Source of the DNA: Streptomyces violaceoruber
Lineage (GTDB): Bacteria > Actinomycetota > Actinomycetes > Streptomycetales > Streptomycetaceae
DNA: 64,000 nt
Assembly: GCF_033406955.1 (NCBI RefSeq)
Contig: NZ_CP137734.1
Span: 124,001 to 188,000, forward strand
Direction of reading: 5' to 3'
Part shown: positions 14,401 to 25,983 of the stretch, one piece after another
How the letters are laid out: each line of letters begins with the position of its first letter
Numbering within the stretch: position 1 is the stretch's first letter
Notes under the pieces: generated by a model
Seen by the model: the letters and a program-made list of their open reading frames with translations, nothing else
Databases searched by the model: none
What the model was told of the DNA's origin: nothing
Position numbers and translations under genes: made by a program

Positions 14401-17400
14401 ACGTCGGGCAGGACACGCTGGTGTCGGTCCTCGACGACGGCGCGGAGCATGCCGTGCCGTCGCACCAGGGTGTTCCAGGCGCGCTCCAGCCGGTCCAGGT
14501 CGACGTCGGTGCCGTCGAACTCCGTGTAGTGCCAGGTGCCCACGCCGCCGAGGGTGAACCGGGGGTCGCGGCCGGTGTGGTAGGCGGCCTGGACGTCGGT
14601 CAGCGGGAACGGCTCGTGCGCGTGGTCCGGATCGGGCACGAGGACGGGAGGAGCGCCCGCGGCAGGCTCCTCGGCGGTGGTCGTGGCGGGGCGCAGCGTC
14701 TCGCAGAAGTGCCGGAGTACGGGGCGGGCGAAGAGGTCGGCCACGCGGGCGCCCGGGAAGCCCGCGGCGCGCAGCCGGCCGATCAGGCGCGTCGCGACGA
14801 GTGAGTCGCCGCCCAGCAGGAAGAAGCCGCTCTCGCGTCCCACTTCGGCCACACCGAGCAGGTCGGCCCATTCGGCCGCGACGGCGGTCTCCACCGGGCC
14901 GGCCGGCGCCGACGTGGCGGGTCCGGGCCGGCCGGCGGTCTCGGTCAGCGCCTGCCGGACGGCCGTCCGGTCGAGCTTGCCGTTGGCGGTCAGCGGCAGG
15001 TCGCGCAGGACGAGGACGCGCTCGGGGACCATGTGGGCGGGGAGGCGTTCCGCCGCCCGCAGGCGGATCTCGTCCGGGGCCGGTGCCCCGGCGGGGGCGG
15101 ACACGGCCGCGGCGAGGTGGCGTACGGGGGTGTCGAGGACGGTCGCGACCGCGTGCAGGACGGCGGGGTCGTCCTCCAGCGCGGATTCGACCTCCCCCAG
15201 TTCGATGCGGTGGCCGCCGATCTTCACCTGGTGGTCGGCGCGGCCGAGGAACTCCAGCACGCCGTCGGGCCGGTAGCGGGCCAGGTCGCCGCTGCGGTAC
15301 CAGCGTTCGCCGTCGTGGTCGACGAAGCGTTCCGCCGTGCGTCCGGGGTCCCCGCGGTAGCCGTTGGCCACGCCGGGGCCGCCGATCCACAGCTCGCCCG
15401 GGACGAGATCGGGGCAGTCGCGTCCGCGTCCGTCCACGACACGGGCCCGCATGTTGCGCAGCGGAACGCCGTAGGGGACGGACTTCCAGGCGGGGTCGGT
15501 CTCCTCCACCTCGAACACCGTGGAGTGCACGGCGGCCTCGGTCATGCCGCCGAGCGCCACGAAACGGCAGCCGGGGACGAGCGCGCGGAGTCTGCGGGGC
15601 TGGTCGAGCCCGATCCAGTCGCCGCCGAGCAGCACCATGCGCAGCGAGTCCCCGAGTCCCTCGTCCTCCCCCGCGGCCATCAGCAGGTCCAGCAGGGCGG
15701 GCACGCACTGGACCAGCGTCACCCCGTGCGTGCGCACCAGCCGCGCCCAGTGGTGGGCGTCGCGGCGGTGTTCCTGTCCTACGGCCACCACCTGACCGCC
15801 GAGGGACAGCGGGGTGAAGACGTCCCAGGTGGCGAGGTCGAAGTCCAGCGCGGAGATGGCGAGTGTGCGGTCCGCCGGGCCGAGCCCCAGCTGTGCCTCC
15901 ATCGCCTCGACGGTGTTGACGACCGCCCGGTGCGACACCTCGACGGCCTTGGGCCGCCCCGTCGAGCCGGATGTGAACAGCACGTAGGCGGCCAGGCCGG
16001 GGTCGGGCCGGACGACCGGTGCGGGCCGGAGTCCCGCGGCGTCGTCCACGAGCACCACCGGGGCCTGGGATGCGGCCTCGCACAGGTGGGCGTGGTCCCG
16101 GTCGGTGAGTACGGCGGAGGCGCCGGCCACGGCGTGGATGCGCTGCCGGCGCACGGCGGGCTGTTCCACGCCGACAGGGGCGTAGGCCGCGCCCGCGGCC
16201 AGGATGCCGAGGATCGCGGTGATCTGCCGGTCGCCCTTGGGCAGGGTGACGGCGACGGTGTCGCCCTCCCGCACGCCGTGGTCGTGCAGCAGCGCGGCGA
16301 TCCGCCGTGCGGCGTGGGCGAGTTCGCCGTAGGTGAGGGTGTCGCCGGTCGTGCGGACCACCGCGGTGCGGCCCGGCTCGGTCTCGGCCAGCCGGAAGAA
16401 GCGGGTGTGCAGGGCGCGGTCCGCGACGGGCGCGGCGGGCAGGGCCGCCGCCGCGCGCCGGGGCAGGACACCGGGGGCGAGCAGGCCGTCCACGGGCCGG
16501 TCCCAGGCGTCGGGGTCGGTCACCAGGCGGGTGACGAGGCGGCGGTAGGCGTCGAACGCGGCGTCGGGCACGTCGGCCTCGAACATGCCGTCCCGCACGT
16601 CCCAGTTGAGGAGGAGACCGCCGTCGAGTTCGGTGACCTGGGCGTCCAGATACACCTGCGGGCCCTGCGAGATGATCCAGGAGGGGTGGCCGAAGGACTT
16701 CTGGACGTCCTGCTCGAAGATCTCCCCCAGTCCGATGGCGCTCGTGTACACGACGGGGGCCAGTACCGGTGCTCCCTCGGCGCGGGCGAGGTCGCGCAGC
16801 ACCTCGACACCGCCGTACGCCCCGTGGGAGATTCCGGCCTGCAACCGCTCCTGGAGGCCGCGGGCCTGCCGGGAGAAGGGAAGGGGCGCGCTCAGGTCCG
16901 CGTCGAGCAGGACCGAGCTGCTGAAGTCGCCGACGAGTCCGGCGACTTCGGGTGCGAACATCTCCCGGTCGAAGAGCGGCAGGTTGAGGAGGAAGCGCCG
17001 GCTGTCGCTCCAGGCGGCGATCACCTCGGCGAAGGCGGTGGCCAGGGCGGCGGCGGGGGTGACGGCGTGCCGACGGGCGGCGCCGAGGAGGGCGGCCTTG
17101 TCGGCGGGGCCGAGCCAGTGGTGCAGGCGGCGGGAGTGGGTCAGCGTGCCGTCGTCCGCGGTGACCGGGGTCAGCGGGTCGACGGTCGTCGGCAGTCGCG
17201 GAGCCCGCGGCAGATCCGGCAGCCGCTCGCGCCACCAGGCGGCGTCCCGCTCTCGCTCGGTCCGTCGTCGGGCGTCGTGCTCCGCGAGGTAGCGCCGGTA
17301 GTCGAGCCCGAGTTCGCGCGGCGGTTCGTCCGGGCACTCGTAGAAGCGGCGCAGGTCGGACAGGAGGACCCGCAGGCTCAGCGCGTCTCCGGCCATCATG

Positions 17401-18146
17401 TCCAGGTTGATCTGGAGGCGGGTCCTGCCGTCGGGGAGCAGGCACAGGGCCGTGCGGAAGACGTCACCGGCGCCGATGTCCGGGCGGGTGTGGGTGTTGC
17501 GCTCGCGCAGGCGCTCCAGCTCGGACTCGGCCTCGACGGGGGCGAGTTCCCGCAGGTCGTGGACGGCGAGCGGCGCTCCGGCGGCCCCGAAGCGCTGACG
17601 GCCGTCCTCGTCGAAGACGGCCCTGAGCATGCCGTGCCGCAGCACGAGCGACCGCAGGGCGGTGTCCAGCCGGGCCGGGTCGACGCCGTGGCCGTCGAGT
17701 TCGACGTAGAAGTGCGCGGCGACGCCGCCGAGGGGCTGTCCGTCCTGGCGTCCGATCCAGTAGGCGTGCTGCATCGTGGCCAGCGGGAAGGAGTCCGTGT
17801 CCGGATCCGCACCGGTCACCGGCGCGGGTGGCCCGGGCGGAACGGTGGTGGCCGTGTCGTCGTTCGCGGCCCGCGCGAGCAGGGCCGTCCAGTCCCGCAG
17901 GGTCGGCCTGCTCGTGAGGTCCTGGAAGGTGACCGTGCTGCCCTCGCGCCGCCAGGTACCGACCAGGGACATCAACGCCAGTGAGTCGAGGCCGAGTTCG
18001 AAGAGGTCGCGGTCGTCGTCCAGCTCCTCCGGTGCGATCTCCAGCGCGCCTGCCACGGCTTCCCGTACCGCGGCGGGGGTGTGGCGGTCGCGGTTGCCGG
18101 CGTCTCCTTCCACTGTCCGCGCCTCGACGACTGCTTCATCGCTCAC
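11424..18146 (-). CDS. NRPS: ArCP-Cy-A-PCP-Cy-A-PCP (coelibactin-type, first modules)
   Basis: This is a protein of about 2240 residues. The N-terminal aryl carrier protein has phosphopantetheine serine 55 in LFELGLDSLAL. The first Cy domain has DMMAGD at 249-254. The first A domain has FTSGSTGRPK near 720, and a PCP serine lies near 1113. The second Cy domain has DYLVLD near 1318, the second A domain has FTSGSTGEPKG near 1783, and the last PCP serine lies near 2186. The second A domain shows a cysteine-type pocket (FDLSVYD, VWNTVP, IWS). The first shows FDLATWD, LVQCVP and AAVHS, closer to threonine/serine codes. The chain should run aryl-oxazoline then thiazoline. The start is GTG 18144-18146 behind GGAAGG. 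Promoter and Zur box lie directly upstream, shared with the divergent AMP ligase. Confidence 0.93.
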
Positions 18147-18176
18147 TGGTGCTGCCTTCCGGTCGGACGGTGCTAG

Positions 18177-18199
18177 ATAGAAATGATTATCATTTCTAT
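18177..18199. promoter_or_regulatory. Zur box, perfect palindrome in the divergent NRPS/AMP-ligase promoter
   Basis: The 23 bases form two perfect 11-base arms around one central T (left arm ATAGAAATGAT). The core contains the ATGAnTnTCAT pattern of Streptomyces Zur operators. It sits in the 128-base gap between the divergent starts at 18146 and 18275, so one zinc-loaded repressor dimer pair could shut both promoters. A TATAGT -10-like string touches the right edge (18197-18202). Zur control of the coelibactin cluster is established in S. coelicolor; binding here is inferred from the site. Confidence 0.88.
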
Positions 18200-18274
18200 A
18201 GTTCACATCGTAATCACACGACGGGACTCGGCGCCAGAGCCGGGGGCCCGGGAAATGAATGAGAGGCGTAGCCC

Positions 18275-19936
<1,662 letters not shown>

Positions 19937-19946
19937 GACCCGGCGC

Positions 19947-19978
19947 GGAGGAGCCCCCGGTGACCGGGGTGCTCCTCC
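19947..19978. terminator. Bidirectional terminator hairpin between convergent AMP ligase and ABC genes
   Basis: GGAGGAGC plus CCCCGG pairs with CCGGGG, a bulged T, then GCTCCTCC around a TGA loop, giving about 14 base pairs. It lies 10 bases after the ligase stop and 20 bases after the end of the opposing transporter operon. Confidence 0.75.
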
Positions 19979-19998
19979 CGCCTGTCGTAAGACGCCGC

Positions 19999-21624
19999 TC
20001 ACCGCCGCTGATCCGGTACGGCGAGGACAACGCCGTCGGCATGGGTGAGCAGTGCCCTGGTGACGGGGTGCTCGGGGGCGGTGAGCACCCGGTCCACGGG
20101 CCCGGCCTCGGCAACCCGGCCCGCGTCCAGGACGACGGCCCGCTCCGCGTGGTGGGCGGCGGCCGTCAGGTCGTGCGTCACCATCACCACCGTCACTCCC
20201 AGCGTCCGGCGCAGCGAGCCCAGCAGGGCCAGGATCCCGCTCGCCGTCTCCCGGTCCAGCGCGGAGGTGATCTCGTCGCACACCAGGACACGTGGCTGCG
20301 CGGCCAAGGTGCGGGCCAGCGCGACGCGTTGGCGCTGGCCTCCCGACAGCTCCCCCGGCCGGCGGGCCAGCAGGTCGGCGTCCAGCGAGACCAGGTCGAG
20401 CAGCCGTGCGGCTTCGCGGGCGGCGTCGGCGGCGGAATGGCGCCGCCCGAGGGGCCGCATGAGCGCGGCGCGTACGGACTCCCGCGGGTTGAGGGCGCCG
20501 CGCGCATCCTGCGCGACGAGCTGCACGGGGGCGCCGTGGCCTCCCTCGGCACCGTCCTCCCGCCACTCGACGGTCCCCCGCGCGGGCCGGTGCAGCCCCG
20601 CGAGGCACCGGGCGAGGGTGGTCTTGCCGGAACCCGAGGGGCCCACGACGGCGGTGCAGGAACCTGCCGGGACGGTGAGGGAGACGCCGTGCAGCACGGA
20701 CACACGCCCGTGGGCCGCGTGCAGCCCGCGCACGGACAGCGCACCGCCGGAGCCGGCACCCGGCGCTTCACGGGACTCGGTACGCGGCGCTTCACGGGAG
20801 CCGGCACCCGGCGCGCGGCCCGGGCCGGGGCCGCCGCCGGCCGGGAAGCCGGCGGACGACCGCGGGGCGGGCACCGGCGCGTCGGGCGTTCCGGCACCGG
20901 TGATCCGGCCTCCTTCCAGGCGGACGACTTCGTGCGCCACGGACGCGACCCACGCCGGGTCGTGGCTGACCAGCAACGCGGCGCGGTCCCCGCCGGACAG
21001 GACCTCGGCCAGCAGACCGCGCATCCGGTCCGCCAGGACCGTGTCCAGACCGCTGGTGGGCTCGTCGAGGACCAGCAGGGCGGGCGTACCGGCCAGGGCA
21101 AGGGCGAGGGCGACCCGTTGCGCCTGCCCTCCCGACACCTGACTCGGCAGCCGCCGCCGGAAGGCCCGGTCGGCCGGCAGCCGCACGGACAGCAGCAGTT
21201 CCTCGACCTGTGCACGGACCTCGTGCGCTCGCCTGGCGGGCGAGCGCAGTCGGACCGCTTCGCCGATCTGCGTGCCGATCCGGAGTGCGGGGTTGAGCGC
21301 GGAGGCGGGGTCCTGCCCCAGGAACGACACCACGCGGCCCCGCAGTCGGCGGGCGTCCGCGCGGTCGAACGGGTCGAGGCCGGCCACGCGGACGGTTCCC
21401 GAGCGCACCTCCAGGCCGGGGCGGACATGCCCGAGCAGGCTGTACGCCAGGCTGCTCTTGCCCGATCCGGACCTGCCGACCACCCCCAGCACCTGTCCGC
21501 GCGGCACCGTGAGGCGCGCGTCGTGCAGGACGGGCGGTCCGCCCTGCACGGGTCCCAGGGACAGCCCGCTGATCTCGGCCAGCGGGTCCGCCCCCACCGG
21601 GCGGGCGGTCGCGTTCCCGGTCAT
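19999..21624 (-). CDS. Peptide/nickel-type ABC transporter, fused double ATPase
   Basis: This 541-residue protein contains two complete ABC ATPase domains, like fused DppD-DppF. The first has Walker A GRSGSGKSS, signature VSGGQAQRV and Walker B LLVLDEPTSG. The second has GPSGSGKTT, LSGGQRQRV and VLVCDEITSA, where the residue after the Walker B glutamate is Ile rather than Pro. The linker (about residues 255-300) is a low-complexity Gly/Ala/Pro stretch with repeated REAPGAGS-like units. It powers the two permeases encoded upstream with 4-base overlaps. In the coelibactin cluster this importer is thought to move the metal-loaded siderophore or the metal. Confidence 0.92.
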   Translation of the reverse strand: MTGNATARPVGADPLAEISGLSLGPVQGGPPVLHDARLTVPRGQVLGVVGRSGSGKSSLAYSLLGHVRPGLEVRSGTVRVAGLDPFDRADARRLRGRVVSFLGQDPASALNPALRIGTQIGEAVRLRSPARRAHEVRAQVEELLLSVRLPADRAFRRRLPSQVSGGQAQRVALALALAGTPALLVLDEPTSGLDTVLADRMRGLLAEVLSGGDRAALLVSHDPAWVASVAHEVVRLEGGRITGAGTPDAPVPAPRSSAGFPAGGGPGPGRAPGAGSREAPRTESREAPGAGSGGALSVRGLHAAHGRVSVLHGVSLTVPAGSCTAVVGPSGSGKTTLARCLAGLHRPARGTVEWREDGAEGGHGAPVQLVAQDARGALNPRESVRAALMRPLGRRHSAADAAREAARLLDLVSLDADLLARRPGELSGGQRQRVALARTLAAQPRVLVCDEITSALDRETASGILALLGSLRRTLGVTVVMVTHDLTAAAHHAERAVVLDAGRVAEAGPVDRVLTAPEHPVTRALLTHADGVVLAVPDQRR

Positions 21625-22475
21625 GCGGCTCCCTTCCCCACCGTGTCCGCCAGTCGTCCGGCGAGCAGACCGACGCAGACGGAGAGCAGTACGAGCAGCA
21701 GGGCGGGCGCGAGGAAGGGCGCGGCGGCCAGTGTCGCCCCGGGGACGTTCTCGCTCACCATGCGTCCCCAGTCGGGCGCTGCTCCGCCCCGTCCCAGGCC
21801 GAGAAAGCCCGCGGTGGCGGTGAGGTGCAGGGAGGCGACCAGGCGCAGCGCGGTGTCCATGAGGGCCGGTCCGGCGATGTTGGGCAGCACGTCGTGGCGC
21901 AGCACGGCCCTGCGGGTGTCGCCCCGGGCCAGGGCAGCCTCGACGTACCCGCTGTGCAGCACGGTGTCCGCCGCGGCTCGCAGCACCCGGGTGGAGAAGG
22001 GGGCGGTGGCCAGGGCGACGGCTGTCACGAGGGCGGCGTCGCTGCCGGGGAAACCGGCGGCCAGCACGAGGACGACCAGGAGGGCGGGGAGCACGGCGAG
22101 GGCGTCCACGCAGCGGACCGTCAGGTCGCCCAGCCGGCGGGAGACCATGGCGGCCAGGACGCCGGCGGTCATGCCGACGGCGCCGGCCCCTGCCGTTCCC
22201 GCCAGCGCGGTGAGCACGATGGTCCGGCCGCCGCCGAGCACCCGGCTCGCCACGTCCCTGCCCAGCACGTCGGTGCCGAGGAGGAAGCGCCCGTCCGGCT
22301 GTTGGAAGGGTGCGGCGAGCTGCGCGGTGGGGCTGTGCGGCGCGACCAGCGGCCCCAGGAGGGCGAGGAGGAGGACGAGCAGCGTGAGGGCCCCGGTGAG
22401 CAGCGGCGGTCGCCGGCGTCCTGCGGTGCGGGCCGTGCGTGCCCGCCGCCGCGGTGGTGTCAGTACCGTCGTCAT
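21621..22475 (-). CDS. ABC transporter permease (DppC-like)
   Basis: This is an inner-membrane permease of about 284 residues with an N-terminal arginine-rich tail, a first transmembrane helix (LTLLVLLLALLGPLV) and the DppC-like LLGTDVLGRDVASRV segment. It carries the EAA-type cytoplasmic loop (YVEAALARGDTRRAVLRHDVLPN). The ATG at 22473-22475 overlaps the stop of the other permease (ATGA), and its stop overlaps the ATPase start. The much longer reading frame upstream runs into the neighbouring gene in another frame and is discarded. It pairs with the permease at 22472-23422. Confidence 0.92.
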   Translation of the reverse strand: MTTVLTPPRRRARTARTAGRRRPPLLTGALTLLVLLLALLGPLVAPHSPTAQLAAPFQQPDGRFLLGTDVLGRDVASRVLGGGRTIVLTALAGTAGAGAVGMTAGVLAAMVSRRLGDLTVRCVDALAVLPALLVVLVLAAGFPGSDAALVTAVALATAPFSTRVLRAAADTVLHSGYVEAALARGDTRRAVLRHDVLPNIAGPALMDTALRLVASLHLTATAGFLGLGRGGAAPDWGRMVSENVPGATLAAAPFLAPALLLVLLSVCVGLLAGRLADTVGKGAA

Positions 22476-23422
22476 CGGCCGTGCCCCTCCCGCGCTCCCA
22501 GCAGACGCGCGCAGACGTCGCCCAGGAGCAGCACCGCGAGCATCACCGCGACCAGGGCGGTGGCGATGCCCTGCACCATCGGTACGTCCCGTGCCGCGAC
22601 GGCCAGTTGCAGCTCCCGGCCGATGCCCGGGTAGTCGAAGACGTTCTCCACCACCACCGCGGAGCCGACCAGGGCCCCCGTGGTGAGGGTGAGCGCCTGC
22701 ACGGCCGGTCCCGCCGCGTTGGGCAGGATGTGGCGTACCGCCAGTCGCACGCCGCGCACGCCGTTGAGCCGTGCGGCTTCGCAGTACGGCCTGGCCGCGG
22801 TGTCCGCGACGGAGGCCCGCAGCAGCCTGGTGGCCACCGCCAGGCCGACCGCGCTGAGCGTCAGTACGGGCAGCACCAGCGCGTCCGGGACGTCGAGCGG
22901 GGTGCCTCCCAGGGGGATGACGGAGACCCGCGGCAGCACCTCCAGCCACACCGCCAGTACCGCGACGAGCAGTGCGGCGACGACGAACTCCGGTACGGCC
23001 GCCAGGATCTGGGCGGACGTCGAGACGACCCGGTCGGCGACGCCGCCGCGCAGCCCCGTCCACAGGCCGAGCAGCGTGGCGAGCGGCGCGGTGACCGCGA
23101 GTGTCAGTCCGGCGAGGAGCAGGCTGTTGGGCAGGCGGGTGGCGAGCACGTCGGCGACCGGCCGCTCCCCCACGAAGCCCCGGCCCAGATCCCCCCGGAC
23201 CGCGCCCGCCGCCCAGTCGGCGTACCGCTGGACGGCGGGCCGGTCCAGCCCGAGTTCGGCCCGGACCTCGGCGCGTTGCGTCTCGGAGGCGTCCACGCCG
23301 GCGACCGCGCTGACGGCGTCCCCGGGAAGGACCGCCGTGGCCGCGAAGACCGCGGCCGACAGCAGGACGAGCAGGACGACGGCCCCCGCGAGGCGACGGG
23401 CCGCGAAGGCGAGCAGGTTCAC
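22472..23422 (-). CDS. ABC transporter permease (DppB-like)
   Basis: This is a DppB-family permease of about 316 residues. It starts with the typical first helix after LLAFAARRLAGAVVLLVLLS, has a periplasmic LGLDRPAVQRYADW segment, and has an EAA loop with YCEAARLNGVRGVRLAVRHILPN. The GTG start (23420-23422) overlaps the binding-protein stop by four bases, so transcription and translation are coupled in the order binding protein, this permease, second permease, ATPase. Together they form a complete type I importer. Confidence 0.92.
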   Translation of the reverse strand: MNLLAFAARRLAGAVVLLVLLSAAVFAATAVLPGDAVSAVAGVDASETQRAEVRAELGLDRPAVQRYADWAAGAVRGDLGRGFVGERPVADVLATRLPNSLLLAGLTLAVTAPLATLLGLWTGLRGGVADRVVSTSAQILAAVPEFVVAALLVAVLAVWLEVLPRVSVIPLGGTPLDVPDALVLPVLTLSAVGLAVATRLLRASVADTAARPYCEAARLNGVRGVRLAVRHILPNAAGPAVQALTLTTGALVGSAVVVENVFDYPGIGRELQLAVAARDVPMVQGIATALVAVMLAVLLLGDVCARLLGAREGHGR

Positions 23423-25005
23423 GCCAGCGACGCCCGGGAGAAGCCGGGGAACTGTTCGAAGAGGTCGTCGGGTATCCCGTCGACCCCCTTGGCCTGGGCG
23501 TTCAGGTTCGGCTTGAAGACCGGCACCACCTGGTTGCCCTCGTCCCAACGCGTGCGCTGGGCCCGTGTGCCCAGTTCCCTCGCCCGCTCCGGGTCGCGCT
23601 CGGCGCGCGCCTGGGCCACCAGGGCATCGGTCTCGGACTTCTTCCAGCCGAACGCGGACGGCGATCCGCCCGCCGTGTTCATCTGGTAGGTCGACAGCGC
23701 GGGAACGGGCATCTGGTACGAGCCGGCCAGCGGCAGTGCCGAGTACGCGGGGAAGTCGGCGTAGAGCTGGCCCGGGGGCAGCTCACGGACGGACGCCCGC
23801 ACGCCGATCTTCTTCAGGTCCTCGACGAAGAGGGTGGCCATCTCCACCATGCCCGGCGTCTCGGGGCCGGTGGTCAGCTGGACCTTCACCCCGTCCGCAC
23901 CGGCCTCCTCGAGGAGGGCGCGGGCGCGCCCGGGGTCGTGGGCGCGCTGGGGGATGCCGTCGGCGTAGTCGGGGAAGCCGAGGGAGGGCAGGTCGTTGCC
24001 GATCTCGGCGTTGCCGTAGAACACGGTCTTCACCATGGCCTCGCGGTCGACCGCGAGTTTGAACGCCTCCCTGACCCGCGGGTCGTCGAAGGGCTCGGCG
24101 CTCATGTTCAGCTGGAAGGAGAGACCGACCAGGTAGGGGCTCTTCGTGGGGGCCAGTTCGACCTTCGCGTCGTCCGCGAGGGTGCGCGCGGTGACGGGCG
24201 AGAGGTCGTGGGCGAAGTCGACCGCGCCGCCGGTGAGCGCCCCCGCCCTGGCCGTCGAGTCCGCGATGGACCGCAGCTCCAGGCCGTCGAGGTGGGGCAC
24301 GTGACCGTAGTGGTCGTCGTAGCGCTCGAACGCCGAGCCCTGACCGGCCGTGAATCCGGTCAGCCGGAAGGGGCCGCAGCTGGGCATGGACTCGCGGAAG
24401 GCCTTGGTGCCGTCCTTGACGACGAGGAAGTTTCCCTGGCAGAGGATCAGGCGGCCGTCGGCTATGGGCCGCAGGGTGGGCAGTACGACCTTCAGGTCGC
24501 CGTCGGCCTTGGCGCGCGCGAGGTCGAAGTTGGCGGCGGCGAGCCGGTACACGGGCAGTTTGCTCCGGGCCGCGAGCGCGCTGAGTGAGTGCAGGATGTC
24601 GGCGGAGGTCAGCCGGGAGCCGTCGGTGAAGCGGACGCCGGGCCGCACGTGCAGTGTGTAGGCCGACAGGTCGTCGGCGATGTCGATTCCCTTGAGCACG
24701 CCGTACCGCACCCCGTCGGGGCCGCTGGGATCGAGGTTGCCCAGCGTGCCGTGCCAGGCCCGGGCCCGTACGAGGTCCAGTGCGGAGGGGCCGTTGAAGA
24801 AGTCGAGGGTCTCGGCGGCGCCGCCGCCGACGAAGGCGGCGCGGAGCGTGCCGCCGGAACGGGGCGAGGACCCCGGTCCGGGGTTTCCGGCGGAGCCGGG
24901 CTCGTCGGTGGAGCACGCCGCCAGCAGGCCGGGTCCCACCGCGAGAGCCGCGGCGCCCGCCGCGCCGCGACGGAGGAAGGACCGGCGATCGATCTGTCTG
25001 GACAT
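23419..25005 (-). CDS. ABC transporter substrate-binding lipoprotein (family 5), Tat-exported
   Basis: This 528-residue protein has a twin-arginine signal (RRSFLRRGAAG) and a lipobox (LLAAC, Cys near 31), followed by the SBP_bac_5 fold known for peptides, nickel and metallophores. ATG 25003-25005 is preceded by AAGGAGA. The gene lies 111 bases after the ferredoxin gene, and both may be read from the Zur-regulated promoter near 25400. The ligand is probably the cluster's metallophore, which is an inference from context; an oligopeptide cannot be ruled out. Confidence 0.9.
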   Translation of the reverse strand: MSRQIDRRSFLRRGAAGAAALAVGPGLLAACSTDEPGSAGNPGPGSSPRSGGTLRAAFVGGGAAETLDFFNGPSALDLVRARAWHGTLGNLDPSGPDGVRYGVLKGIDIADDLSAYTLHVRPGVRFTDGSRLTSADILHSLSALAARSKLPVYRLAAANFDLARAKADGDLKVVLPTLRPIADGRLILCQGNFLVVKDGTKAFRESMPSCGPFRLTGFTAGQGSAFERYDDHYGHVPHLDGLELRSIADSTARAGALTGGAVDFAHDLSPVTARTLADDAKVELAPTKSPYLVGLSFQLNMSAEPFDDPRVREAFKLAVDREAMVKTVFYGNAEIGNDLPSLGFPDYADGIPQRAHDPGRARALLEEAGADGVKVQLTTGPETPGMVEMATLFVEDLKKIGVRASVRELPPGQLYADFPAYSALPLAGSYQMPVPALSTYQMNTAGGSPSAFGWKKSETDALVAQARAERDPERARELGTRAQRTRWDEGNQVVPVFKPNLNAQAKGVDGIPDDLFEQFPGFSRASLA

Positions 25006-25116
25006 GCTTCTCCTTGACGTTCTGCTGAGCTGAACCGGGCGCCGCGGGACACCTGCGGCGCCTGAAGTGAGGCGGTGGGCGAGGCGGGGGGCCGGAAGAG
25101 GGACGGCCCGCGGGGG

Positions 25117-25338
25117 CTACCGAAGAGTGAGCGCTCCGGACGGGCAGGCCCGTACGGCCGCGCGCACGGCGTCCGACTCGGCCGCGGAGGGCCTCTCGGC
25201 GAGGACGCGCACGAGCCCGTCCTCCTCGTCCTGGTCGAAGACACCCGGCGCGGCGAGGACGCACTGCCCCGCCCCGACACACCGGTCCCGCTCGGCGCCG
25301 ACTCTCCCGGATCCGAACGCCTGGCCTGCCAAGGTCAT
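25117..25338 (-). CDS. [3Fe-4S] ferredoxin, probable P450 redox partner
   Basis: This small acidic protein of 73 residues has the cysteine spacing CVGAGQC, with a later Cys-Pro (ACPSGAL) closing the cluster, as in single-cluster Streptomyces P450 ferredoxins where one ligand position is not cysteine. It is the first gene downstream of the second Zur-like site. The obvious partner is the P450 at 1570-2805. It begins at ATG 25336-25338 behind GGGGAGGGG. Confidence 0.88.
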   Translation of the reverse strand: MTLAGQAFGSGRVGAERDRCVGAGQCVLAAPGVFDQDEEDGLVRVLAERPSAAESDAVRAAVRACPSGALTLR

Positions 25339-25396
25339 GAGGGCCCCTCCCCTGCGGCCGCGGGCGCGGCCGACACGCGATGGTCAGACGTTAATA

Positions 25397-25415
25397 GAAA
25401 ACGACATTCATCTTC
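25397..25415. promoter_or_regulatory. Second, imperfect Zur-like operator upstream of the ferredoxin gene
   Basis: The 19-base string GAAAACGACATTCATCTTC is an imperfect inverted repeat. Read on the minus strand, its core ATGAnTnTCgTTT aligns with the perfect box at 18177-18199. It lies 59 bases upstream of the ferredoxin start in an AT-richer patch. S. coelicolor is known to have a Zur site at the equivalent gene. Confidence 0.65.
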
Positions 25416-25492
25416 AACCATTGCCGCGCACCAATGCTCTCCCCGACCGGGGACGACGGCTTCGGGAGGGCTCCGGCGGCGTGCCCGCGGGC

Positions 25493-25942
25493 TCAGCGGC
25501 CGCGTCCGCCTCGGGGCCGGACGAGCAGCAGGAACAGCGTGGCGAGTGCGGCGACCGCCTGGGCGACCGCGGTGACTTCCTTCTCGCCGTACCAGACCGG
25601 CTCGTACATGTCCGGGATCGGACCCAGTTCGCCGACGTCCACGTAGCGGTACACGAGCAGCAGCGCGAGTCCGCCGACCGCCACCGACGCGGCGAAGAGG
25701 TCCCCGGGGAGGCGGCGCCAGAGGAGGACGAGCAGGGCGGCCAGTGCCGCGAGGGCCGCCTCGAGGCGGAAGAGGGTGCCCTGGCCGACACTCGACGCGA
25801 TGGCGTCGTACCGGTCGGCGAGGTGTGCGTGCAGATACGCGTCCACGGCGAGACCGGCCGCGGCGAGCACTCGCACGGCACCCCGTACGACCCGGCCGGC
25901 GCCGCCTCGGCGCGGGGGCGGAGCGGTGGGCTGTGACGACAT
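25493..25942 (-). CDS. Small membrane protein with about four transmembrane segments, function unknown
   Basis: This protein of about 149 residues has a Pro/Arg-rich N-terminus followed by hydrophobic segments (AVRVLAAAGLAVDAYLHAHL, ALAALAALLVLLW, LFAASVAVGGLALLLVY, VAQAVAALATLFLLLV). Polar loops contain DMYEPVWYGEK. It starts at ATG 25940-25942, 41 bases after the cupredoxin gene, so the two are probably cotranscribed. I do not recognise a named family. Similar membrane proteins in actinobacteria often sit beside cupredoxin-like lipoproteins. Confidence 0.75.
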   Translation of the reverse strand: MSSQPTAPPPRRGGAGRVVRGAVRVLAAAGLAVDAYLHAHLADRYDAIASSVGQGTLFRLEAALAALAALLVLLWRRLPGDLFAASVAVGGLALLLVYRYVDVGELGPIPDMYEPVWYGEKEVTAVAQAVAALATLFLLLVRPRGGRGR

Positions 25943-25983
25943 GGCAGGTCTCCGTTCTCGCGGCCGGGGGTCACCGGCCGGGG